In this document: in pieces, positions 38,896 to 45,557 of the stretch
Layout: each line of letters starts with the position of its first letter
How positions within the stretch are numbered: the stretch's first letter is position 1
Assembly (NCBI GenBank): GCA_011364925.1
Contig: RDOA01000024.1
Location: forward strand, 1-45,557
Origin: Promethearchaeota archaeon
GTDB taxonomy: Archaea > Asgardarchaeota > Lokiarchaeia > Sigyniarchaeales > SOKP01
Length of the DNA stretch: 45,557 nt
Direction: 5' to 3'
Position numbers and translations under genes: made by a program
Notes under the pieces: generated by a model
The model's database searches: none
What the model saw: the letters and a program-made list of their open reading frames with translations, nothing else
Told to the model about the DNA's origin: nothing

Positions 38896-40488
38896 ATTTC
38901 CGCTACTTTAGAACAATTATTGAGAGATGCTCGAATTGATCTTGTCCTTGCCCGAATTGAAAAAAATCCAGAAGTTATCAATGAAGTAATAAGAAATATC
39001 GATAGTGAAATAAGATCTATCCGGTTTAACTCAATTTATGTCTTAGGAGAACTGGGGGATAAATCAGGCAAAGATGCTGTTGGTAAAATTACATATTGTT
39101 TAGAAGACAACGATTGGAGTATTTGTCGTGAAGCTGCTCGATCTTTGGGAAAAATAGGGGGTCTAGCAGAAGAAGCTGTTTCATCTCTTAAAAATCTCAC
39201 CTCAAATCAGGAAGTTTCTATTAGAATTGCTGCAATTCAAGCACTTGGGAAAATAGGTAAAGCCTCACCTGAGTCTATTCAAGCTCTTCGAACTGCTTTA
39301 AAAGATAGTAACGAAGAAGTTAGAGCAGAAGCAGCTCAATCGCTAGGATTGTTAGGTCCAAATGCTTTTACAGCAATTCAAGATTTAATGTATAGTCTTA
39401 AAGATGCAAATTGGAATGTAAGGACGCAATCAGCTCAAGCAATTAGTAATATTGGAAAACATTCAGCTGAAGCAATTCCTACTCTAATAAATGCTCTGGG
39501 CGATAATGATTGGAGAGTAAGATATAGAGTTGTAAATACTTTAGCTCAAATAGGAGAAGCTTCCATTCCTTATTTATTGGAAACATTAAATAAGAAAGAA
39601 ATGAAAACGGAATCAAAAATTGGAAATGTAAATAAAGTTACGAATTTAGGTCTTAATATCTTTCTCTTACTCCTTTCTCCTATAGCATATATAATCAGCC
39701 TGATATTTCTATTCTTGAATGTATTCCTCAATGGGGATTTTTTCTATTTTTGGGTTTATTCATCGATAATTTCAATTATCATTTTTACTTTAGGAGCGTT
39801 AACTTTTATTATAGGTATTTTTATTCAAAATAAAAATTTTCTTAAAAAAAGCACCATTGATGCTTTAGGAGAACTAAAGATACCTGATCCAGAAGTTATA
39901 AAGCAATTATCCATGATGTTAAAGGATAGAGACGAAGCGATTAGGGGAAAAGCAGCAGATTCTTTGCGAAGTCTTGGTGAAAAATCAGTAGAAGCCCTCG
40001 TTAATGCCCTTACTGATGCGAGTACAAAAACCAAAATCTTAATCATAACCGCGCTTGGAGGAATTGGAGCTGAGGCGAAAGATTGTATCCCGTATTTAAG
40101 TAATATGTTACTCGACAGTAATACTAATACTAAAGTTAGAGTAGAGATAGTAAGAACATTGGGAAATATTGGAGTATACTCGGATGAAACTCGATCTTCA
40201 TTAATTACAGCATTAACGGATCCTAAAAGCATTGTTAGAAGAGCAGCAGCGCTTTCATTAGGCAAATTTGGACAAAAAGCTATAGATACAGTACCACACT
40301 TGTTAAAAGCCTTACAAGATAAAAAGCCAGATGTAAGATGGAGATCCTCAGAAGCTCTTGGCAAGATTAAATTGAATACTCCTGAAATTATAGACAGTTT
40401 AAAAGGTTTAATTCACGACGAATGTGATTACGTTTGCGAATCTGCTGATGTCGCAATAGACAATATCACAAATACAGAGACGATATGA
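38896..40488 (+). CDS. HEAT-repeat protein with two membrane helices, ATT start
   Basis: 530 residues from ATT at 38896, which is 6 nt after GGTGA (38885-38889); the first TTG in frame is 24 nt later, at 38920. Two blocks of HEAT/PBS-lyase-type repeats, for example VLGELGDKSGKDAVGKITYC and AAQSLGLLGPNAFTAIQDLM, and after residue ~330 DALGELKIPDPEVIKQLSMM. They are split by two hydrophobic segments (~252-275 and ~285-307) that would anchor the protein and place both repeat blocks on the same side. HEAT repeats are protein-binding scaffolds. Its position between livF and the acyl-CoA synthetase gene suggests a link with the importer, perhaps as a docking or regulatory subunit. No enzymatic motif is seen. 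Confidence 0.75.
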   Translation: MSATLEQLLRDARIDLVLARIEKNPEVINEVIRNIDSEIRSIRFNSIYVLGELGDKSGKDAVGKITYCLEDNDWSICREAARSLGKIGGLAEEAVSSLKNLTSNQEVSIRIAAIQALGKIGKASPESIQALRTALKDSNEEVRAEAAQSLGLLGPNAFTAIQDLMYSLKDANWNVRTQSAQAISNIGKHSAEAIPTLINALGDNDWRVRYRVVNTLAQIGEASIPYLLETLNKKEMKTESKIGNVNKVTNLGLNIFLLLLSPIAYIISLIFLFLNVFLNGDFFYFWVYSSIISIIIFTLGALTFIIGIFIQNKNFLKKSTIDALGELKIPDPEVIKQLSMMLKDRDEAIRGKAADSLRSLGEKSVEALVNALTDASTKTKILIITALGGIGAEAKDCIPYLSNMLLDSNTNTKVRVEIVRTLGNIGVYSDETRSSLITALTDPKSIVRRAAALSLGKFGQKAIDTVPHLLKALQDKKPDVRWRSSEALGKIKLNTPEIIDSLKGLIHDECDYVCESADVAIDNITNTETI

Positions 40489-40581
40489 AATTTAATTTAA
40501 ATAAAATTTAATTTTGTATCTCTTTTTTAAATTAATACAAAATTATGAATACAAATAAAAATAATAAAAGGTTAACGAAAA

Positions 40582-42267
40582 ATGAGTGAAAATCCATATG
40601 CTGCTAAACCTTGGGTAAAAAATTACGATGAAGGAGTTCCTGAACATATAGATTACCCAAATATGAATGTGTATGAATTCTTAGACAACGCAGCAAAAAA
40701 TTATGGCAGTCGTACAGCAATTTGGTTTACTAAGAACAAAATTACATATAAAAAGTTCAAAGAAATCGCTGAAAGTTTAGCAACCGCTCTTGTGAATTTA
40801 GGCGTAAAGAGAGGAGATGTAGTAGCAATAATGATTCCAAACTTTCCCCAATTTATTTTAAGTTATTATGGAATATTAAAAGCGGGGGCAATCGTAACTG
40901 CATGTAGTGTACTTCACACAGAGCACGAGTTAGCGTACCAACTAAATGATTCGGGCGCAGAAGTCCTTATCGCTTGGGATAACCAAGTAGAAAAGATAAA
41001 TAAAATACGAGATAGAACTCGACTAAGACACGTAATTATAACAAATGTGTTTGATTATTCACCGATGGCTCCAAGAAATCCCCCTGAAATATCCGGTACG
41101 ATACAATTTCTTAATCTAATTGCTAATACTAAACCTAATCCTCCAAAATTCGAGACAAATGCTAAGGAGGATATAGCTTGCTTACAATATACTGGAGGTA
41201 CAACAGGACTCCCTAAAGGAGCTATGCTTACGCATCATAACCTTGTTTCTAATTGCCATGCGGTCGTTACATGGGCAGGAAATGAAATGCGTGAGGGAAA
41301 AGAGACTATAATTACCAATTTGCCACTCTTTCACATATATGGGCAAACTGTTTGTATGAATCTACATGTGATGATTGGATCTACAATAGCTCTAAATCCT
41401 GATCCTCGCGATCAAAAATCTCTCTTTGAAATTATAAAAGCTACTAACCCCACGATGTTCCCTGGAGTCCCCACAATGTATATGAGATTGTTGGAAAGAG
41501 ATGATCTCGAAGATTACGCAAAAGACTTAAAATCAATTAGAGTCTGCAATACAGGTGCGGCTCCCATGCCTCCAGAAGTAATGAAAGAGTTTGAGGAGAG
41601 GACTGGTTCAATAATATTAGAAGGATACGGTATGACGGAAGCCTCCCCCGTAACGCATACTAATCCCTTTATCGGTACTAGAAAGATTGGTTCAGTTGGT
41701 ATGCCTATTCCAGATACAGAAGTTAAAATCGTAGATATTGACGACTATAATAAAATTATGCCTCTTGGCGAAGCTGGGGAAATCATGATTAAAGGTCCTC
41801 AAATAATGAAAGGTTATTGGAACAAACCAGAAGCTACTGCCAATCAGATAAAAGACGGTTGGCTTCTAACGGGAGATATAGGTAAAATGGACGAAGATGG
41901 ATATTTCTATATTGTTGACAGAAAGAAAGACATGATTAATGTTAGCGGATTTAAGGTATACCCAAGGGAAGTCGAGGATGTGCTTTTTGAACACGAAGCT
42001 ATAGAAAATGCTGCCGTTATTGGAATTCCTGACCCTAATATTCCTGGAAGCGAAAAAGTTAAAGCCTATATCGTTCTAAAGGATGAATATAAAGAATCTG
42101 AGGAACTAGAGGCTGAAATTAAAGAGTTCTTAAGACAAAATGTAGCGCCTTATAAGGTTCCAAAGTTTATAGAATATCGTAAAGAACTTCCTGAAACACT
42201 AGTCGGTAAAGTCTTAAGAAAAGATTTAAAAGATATCGAAGCTCGAAAACGCGGAGAAGAGGTCTAA
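40582..42267 (+). CDS. Acyl-CoA synthetase (AMP-forming)
   Basis: A 561-residue adenylate-forming ligase of the acyl/aryl-CoA synthetase group. Seen: P-loop YTGGTTGLPKGAMLTHHNL, LPLFHIYGQTVCMNLH, VCNTGAAPMPPEVMKEFEER, A5 motif EGYGMTEASPVTHTNP, A7/A8 hinge TGDIGKMDEDGYFYIVDRKK, then MINVSGFKVYPREVEDVLFE, and the catalytic Lys motif VGKVLRKDLKDIE. It makes acyl-CoA from a carboxylate, ATP and CoA, via acyl-AMP. It lies 93 nt downstream of the HEAT-repeat gene in the liv-type cluster, so its acid may be the imported substrate or its breakdown product. ATG with AAAAGG upstream. Confidence 0.92.
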   Translation: MSENPYAAKPWVKNYDEGVPEHIDYPNMNVYEFLDNAAKNYGSRTAIWFTKNKITYKKFKEIAESLATALVNLGVKRGDVVAIMIPNFPQFILSYYGILKAGAIVTACSVLHTEHELAYQLNDSGAEVLIAWDNQVEKINKIRDRTRLRHVIITNVFDYSPMAPRNPPEISGTIQFLNLIANTKPNPPKFETNAKEDIACLQYTGGTTGLPKGAMLTHHNLVSNCHAVVTWAGNEMREGKETIITNLPLFHIYGQTVCMNLHVMIGSTIALNPDPRDQKSLFEIIKATNPTMFPGVPTMYMRLLERDDLEDYAKDLKSIRVCNTGAAPMPPEVMKEFEERTGSIILEGYGMTEASPVTHTNPFIGTRKIGSVGMPIPDTEVKIVDIDDYNKIMPLGEAGEIMIKGPQIMKGYWNKPEATANQIKDGWLLTGDIGKMDEDGYFYIVDRKKDMINVSGFKVYPREVEDVLFEHEAIENAAVIGIPDPNIPGSEKVKAYIVLKDEYKESEELEAEIKEFLRQNVAPYKVPKFIEYRKELPETLVGKVLRKDLKDIEARKRGEEV

Positions 42268-42354
42268 CTTTAATAAATATTCAATTTTTCAAAATATCCA
42301 TTTTATTTATAATATTTTTTTATCTGATTTTTACATAATTCCATACACTATAGA

Positions 42355-42939
42355 ATGAATAATAAAGATATAATTACAAAAGTAAGGAACTTTGCGTATG
42401 ATAAATCTTCCAAAGACGATGTTCATGGATTTCAACATGTACAACGAGTCTTAAAAACAAGTTCAGAATTAGGAGTTAATTTAAACGCAAATTTACTAGT
42501 GATTACAATTTCTGCTCTACTTCATGATGTTGGGAGAGGAAATGCAAAGGAAAACCACGCCAAAATTTCTGCTGAAATCGCAAGAGAATTTCTTATTAAA
42601 AACAAATTTGAAATTCCCATAGAAGATTTTGAAAATATTATACACTGTATTTCAACGCATTCCTTTTCTAACGACTTGGAACCTATGACACTCGAAGCTA
42701 AAATATTGTCTGACGCTGATAAATTAGATGCATTAGGGGCTATAGGTTTATATAGAACAATTGGGTTCACGATCAAAAACGGTGGAGGAATAGAACAAGT
42801 GATTACCCATCTAGAAAATAAAATCTTGCGTTTAAAAGATAAATTACATTTGGATGAATCTAAAAAAATAGCTGAGCAAAGATATAACATAATCTCTGAT
42901 TTTTATACTAAAATTAAAGAACAGATTAAAATTAAATAA
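42355..42939 (+). CDS. HD-domain phosphohydrolase
   Basis: A 194-residue HD-superfamily protein. Metal and phosphate ligands: DVHGFQHVQRV (first His), ISALLHDVGRGNAKENHAKI (the HD pair), ENIIHCISTHSF (later His), and ILSDADKLDALGAIGLYRTI (final Asp). The protein matches the YedJ/uncharacterised HD hydrolase group acting on nucleotides or phosphomonoesters. ATG at 42355; stands alone. Confidence 0.85.
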   Translation: MNNKDIITKVRNFAYDKSSKDDVHGFQHVQRVLKTSSELGVNLNANLLVITISALLHDVGRGNAKENHAKISAEIAREFLIKNKFEIPIEDFENIIHCISTHSFSNDLEPMTLEAKILSDADKLDALGAIGLYRTIGFTIKNGGGIEQVITHLENKILRLKDKLHLDESKKIAEQRYNIISDFYTKIKEQIKIK

Positions 42940-43030
42940 ATCAAGAACTAAATAATGAAATCGTTCTGAAAATACAATATTTCATGATATAATGGTAAGC
43001 ATTATAATTTAATAAAAAATAAGGTATCTA

Positions 43031-43141
43031 ATGAAAGCCACAAAAGTGAAAAATTTTACCTTAAAACTTTTTCAACCATTTGGAAGTGATTTTACGGAAA
43101 TTCATAACAATCATGAAGGTGACCTGGATAATGAAGAATAA
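43031..43141 (+). CDS. Short ORF (36 aa) overlapping the methyltransferase start
   Basis: ATG at 43031, 5 nt after AAGGT (43021-43025). The frame reads MKATKVKNFTLKLFQPFGSD followed by an acidic end (GDLDNEE) and stops at 43141, overlapping the ATG of the next gene (43131) by 11 nt. The GAAGGTGA ribosome site of that gene lies inside it. It could be a small protein or a coupling leader that controls translation of the methyltransferase. No homology is claimed. Confidence 0.45.
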   Translation: MKATKVKNFTLKLFQPFGSDFTEIHNNHEGDLDNEE

Positions 43142-43661
43142 AAAGCATTCAAATTTAGATTTCAGAATTATGTCTTTTTTCTTTAAAATTCGAGATATGT
43201 TGCATCCTCCAATAAAAAAAATCATAAATGCTGATATTAAACAAGGAGAAAAAGTATTGGATTATGGATGCGGTTCAGGAAGTTATTCTATAGTAGCTGC
43301 AGAAAAAATAGGTCCAATGGGGAAACTTATTGCTGCAGATATCCATCCATTAGCATTGAAAAAAGTAAGAAAAAGGGCAAAAAAAATGGGCTATAACAAT
43401 ATTGAGACTATTCAAACAGATTGTGATACTAAATTAAATGATGAAAGTATTGACAGAATAATTTGTTTTGACGTACTTCATGGCATCTCGAATAAAAATA
43501 ATATCATAAACGAATTTTATCGAGTTTTAAAGCCAAATTCGATCCTCAGTCTTGACGATCATCATTATAATAAAGACCAAATAATTGATTTCATAACTTC
43601 CGACGGACTCTTTAAATTAGCTAATAGTAATGATAAGCAATATAATTTTATCAAAATTTAA
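43131..43661 (+). CDS. Class I SAM-dependent methyltransferase
   Basis: A 176-residue, compact Rossmann-fold methyltransferase. Motif I KVLDYGCGSGSYSIVAAEKI, motif II LIAADIHPLALKKVRKRAKK, DRIICFDVLHGIS and VLKPNSILSLDDHHY. The start chosen is ATG at 43131, because GAAGGTGA (43115-43122) lies 8 nt upstream; an earlier in-frame TTG at 43080 has no ribosome site. The substrate is not evident. It faces, tail to tail, a related methyltransferase at 43692-44258. Confidence 0.8.
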   Translation: MKNKKHSNLDFRIMSFFFKIRDMLHPPIKKIINADIKQGEKVLDYGCGSGSYSIVAAEKIGPMGKLIAADIHPLALKKVRKRAKKMGYNNIETIQTDCDTKLNDESIDRIICFDVLHGISNKNNIINEFYRVLKPNSILSLDDHHYNKDQIIDFITSDGLFKLANSNDKQYNFIKI

Positions 43662-43663
43662 AA

Positions 43664-43707
43664 TTTGAGAATTTCTCTAACATCAGTATTTTTAATAGAG
43701 AAACTCA
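43664..43707. terminator. Shared hairpin between convergent methyltransferase genes
   Basis: TGAGAATTTCTCTA (about 43666-43679) and TAGAGAAACTCA (43696-43707) form an imperfect inverted repeat of about 11 pairs, lying across the 30-nt gap and the 3' end of the minus-strand gene. T-rich flanks on both sides fit a bidirectional terminator. Confidence 0.45.
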
Positions 43708-44258
43708 GACCTTTTTTTTTCTATTTTTTTATAATTCAAAACAGTCCCTTCTTCAATCCAGCTCCAATGAAACATTGGTTTTTCAAATTGTTCTTTATAG
43801 CCAAATCCAGCTTTTTTTATTTGTTCTTGGACATTGTTTAATTGTATTCCATAAGAACCTATATGAGTAGCATAATAAGATAAAAATCCAGAATCAGCTT
43901 TTAAAATTCGATATATTTCATTCAATAGTTTGATTCTATCACTTTTATCGAGTAAATGATACACATCATACATTAATACTATATCTATATAATTATTCTT
44001 TAATGGAATCGATATCTCTTTTGAAGTTTTTATGATTTCAATATTTTTAATATTTTGATTTTTAATTTTATTAGATAATTCCTTCAAGACATTCTCATCA
44101 TAATCAAGAGCGTAAATTTTACCTTCATCTCCGACAATTTTTGAAGCAATTACAGAATATACACCTGATCCACATCCAAAATCTAATAGATTATGACCAC
44201 TTTTTATACCATAACCTCTAAGTATACTCTCTCCCTTTGAATTTAGCCATTCTTCCAT
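43692..44258 (-). CDS. Class I SAM-dependent methyltransferase
   Basis: A 188-residue methyltransferase. Motif I LLDFGCGSGVYSVIASKIVG, motif II IYALDYDENVLKEL, DIVLMYDVYHLLDKSDRIKL and ILKADSGFLSYYATH. The C-terminus has aromatic residues (KPMFHWSWIEEG) and a basic tail. It resembles the convergent neighbour in motif order and length, suggesting an inverted duplication or a shared family. ATG at 44258. Substrate unknown. Confidence 0.8.
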   Translation of the reverse strand: MEEWLNSKGESILRGYGIKSGHNLLDFGCGSGVYSVIASKIVGDEGKIYALDYDENVLKELSNKIKNQNIKNIEIIKTSKEISIPLKNNYIDIVLMYDVYHLLDKSDRIKLLNEIYRILKADSGFLSYYATHIGSYGIQLNNVQEQIKKAGFGYKEQFEKPMFHWSWIEEGTVLNYKKIEKKRSEFLY

Positions 44259-44318
44259 GTGAAAATCTCTATTGTATGTTTATTAAAAATAGCTATAAGT
44301 TTTAAGATTAAATCTTTT

Positions 44319-45557
44319 TTATCCAATTTTCATAATCATATTAACTAAAAGAGTGAATTTTTCTTTAGACCCCCAAATAACATAAATTTTGTTATCAATT
44401 GGTATAGTTACTAATTTTATGATAGTTATAAAATCATTACCTAAATTTTTTGCTGAATTACTTCCTTCTTTAAATTTTATTGCAATTTCTGCTCCTAAAT
44501 AATTCTTTATCGTACTTTCTGTTACTTTTACTTGATCTAAATCTGGATGATCTATAATTCTACTTTTAAGTTTTTCTGTATAAAGTCTAAGTTTTACGCG
44601 ATCTAGGTTTTCTTCATCCTTTATTATTCTATCATATTCAAAGATAACAATTCCACAATCTTTCTCAAAACCTATGATCTCATATATATCAATATCAAAT
44701 TGCATTTTCAAATCTTTATCAGCAGAAGATATTACATGCCATCCATTTTCAGGGGTCTCACTTAAGATTAATCTTATCCCCTTTATGATCCTTAATTCAT
44801 CTTCCTTTTCTTTTACTATCTTTTCAATCATATCAGATAAAGGTCTTGCAGAAAAATGTTGGGCGCTCTCGGGCAGAACTGTAGATTTTTCTACCCAACC
44901 TTTTTCCGTTAGCCTCTCAATAATTCGATATATGTGAGTTCTTTTTAACTCAAGTTCTCTATCCAATATTCCGACTTTTTCTCCTTTAACACCTTTCCTT
45001 AATAGAGATAGATAGACTTTTGCATCTGCTTCACTTAAACCAATACTTCTTAGTCCTAGCCTCTCTAGAATATTTGAGGTTTTAGATAGTATTTTCGGTG
45101 TAAGATCAGCTTCTTTTTCTTGTATTTCTTTTTGCTCTTCTTTAACTAAATAAGGTTTTTTAGATGTAAGTTCTCTTATTATTTCAGCTGTTTTGGGAAC
45201 TGCTAATATTATATATTGACCAGAGGGATCTTTAGGGATTTTACAAATTATCATCCTTTCATTATCTTTAAACCCGACAATACTTTCTTGACTTACAATT
45301 TTTTTCTTAGTTTTACTTAGAGATACAGCAATCAGTCGTTCTATTGTATTTTGTAATATTATATATTTATTTCCTGAGATATATAGATACCTTTCATTTT
45401 TAGAACCCCAAACAGACCTAATCTGATTTAAATCTTCACTAATTTCCCAGTTATCTGTCGTATAGACAATTTTATCTTCACCTTCAATTATAGCGGCAGC
45501 AATAATTTCTGGATCATTTTTAATGTCATAATCAATTTTTGATAATATTTCTTCCAT
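44319..45557 (-). CDS. TrmB-type regulator with N-terminal Roadblock-like domain (at window edge)
   Basis: 412 residues up to an ATG that is the last codon of the window, so an upstream extension cannot be excluded. Residues ~1-135 look like a Roadblock/LC7-type sensor fold: DPEIIAAAIIEGEDKIVYTT, YLYISGNKYIILQNTIERLI, then GQYIILAVPKTAEIIREL. Residues ~165-250 are a TrmB-like winged helix: GLSEADAKVYLSLLRKGVKG, LDRELELKRTHIYRIIERLT, EKGWVEKSTVLPESAQHFSA. The rest (~250-412) is an unassigned alpha/beta region. TrmB regulators in archaea control sugar and metabolic genes. A Roadblock domain may connect it to small GTPases, but that assignment is by pattern only. Confidence 0.65.
   Translation of the reverse strand: MEEILSKIDYDIKNDPEIIAAAIIEGEDKIVYTTDNWEISEDLNQIRSVWGSKNERYLYISGNKYIILQNTIERLIAVSLSKTKKKIVSQESIVGFKDNERMIICKIPKDPSGQYIILAVPKTAEIIRELTSKKPYLVKEEQKEIQEKEADLTPKILSKTSNILERLGLRSIGLSEADAKVYLSLLRKGVKGEKVGILDRELELKRTHIYRIIERLTEKGWVEKSTVLPESAQHFSARPLSDMIEKIVKEKEDELRIIKGIRLILSETPENGWHVISSADKDLKMQFDIDIYEIIGFEKDCGIVIFEYDRIIKDEENLDRVKLRLYTEKLKSRIIDHPDLDQVKVTESTIKNYLGAEIAIKFKEGSNSAKNLGNDFITIIKLVTIPIDNKIYVIWGSKEKFTLLVNMIMKIG

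Noticed and set aside
39825-40364. 179-codon minus-strand ORF
   Set aside because: Antisense to the HEAT-repeat gene, no ribosome site, and the repeats on the other strand are clearly coding.
1-45557. CRISPR arrays, tRNA or rRNA genes, insertion sequences, prophage
   Set aside because: No regular repeat-spacer pattern, GC-rich cloverleaf, transposase or phage gene was seen by reading; a tRNAscan or covariance-model run would be needed to exclude small RNAs.

Overview
The window reads as chromosomal DNA of an anaerobic archaeon, most likely an Asgard archaeon of the Lokiarchaeia type. This is inferred from several things seen together: AT-rich DNA with archaeal TATA boxes and T-tract terminators, an archaeal-type CdhA (acetyl-CoA decarbonylase/synthase alpha subunit), a Smc-ScpA-ScpB operon, dolichol/phytol-kinase-like membrane enzymes, an odd Ras-superfamily GTPase, ubiquitin-fold small proteins and a possible Roadblock-TrmB regulator. 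No rRNA, tRNA, CRISPR array, insertion sequence or phage gene was seen. Shine-Dalgarno sites of the GGTG type are frequent. At four genes they sit 5-7 nt before an in-frame ATT instead of ATG/GTG/TTG, so AUU starts appear to be used here.

Layout. 1-5.1 kb: tail of one SCP2-like protein and a complete tandem paralogue, a U32 peptidase-family protein, an unknown protein, a cluster-less MutY-like glycosylase and a B12-binding radical SAM protein. 5.2-11.4 kb: small membrane protein, N-formylglutamate amidohydrolase-like enzyme, small unknown protein, TatD-like hydrolase, CdhA, and a ThyA-family protein with a long N-terminal extension. 11.6-18.4 kb: a MoaD/ubiquitin-like protein ending in GG, two tandem polyprenol-kinase/CDP-lipid-synthase-like membrane enzymes, Maf, a small membrane protein, a RimK/MptN-like ATP-grasp ligase, a coiled-coil protein, and a coupled pair of an unknown protein plus a GTPase. 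18.6-22.4 kb: sugar MFS transporter and GH15 glucoamylase. 22.5-28.5 kb (minus strand): an operon of a degenerate AAA+ protein, Smc, ScpA and ScpB.

28.8-33.5 kb is the most unusual region. A divergent arsR regulator faces an ACR3 arsenite exporter. This is followed by a protein fusing a SAM-dependent methyltransferase to an HgcA-type corrinoid/membrane module, an HgcB-type ferredoxin, a cysteine-pair thioredoxin-fold-like protein and a beta-grasp-like small protein. HgcA and HgcB are the mercury methylation pair; here they sit in an arsenic-type operon with an extra methyltransferase, which suggests a corrinoid-dependent metal or metalloid methylation or detoxification system.

33.8-42.3 kb: a complete branched-chain-amino-acid-type ABC importer (binding protein, two permeases, two ATPases) followed by a membrane HEAT-repeat protein and an acyl-CoA synthetase, suggesting uptake and CoA activation of an organic acid or amino-acid-like substrate. 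42.3-45.6 kb: HD-domain hydrolase, a short leader ORF overlapping a small methyltransferase, a convergent related methyltransferase, and a TrmB-type regulator with an N-terminal Roadblock-like domain that reaches the window edge.
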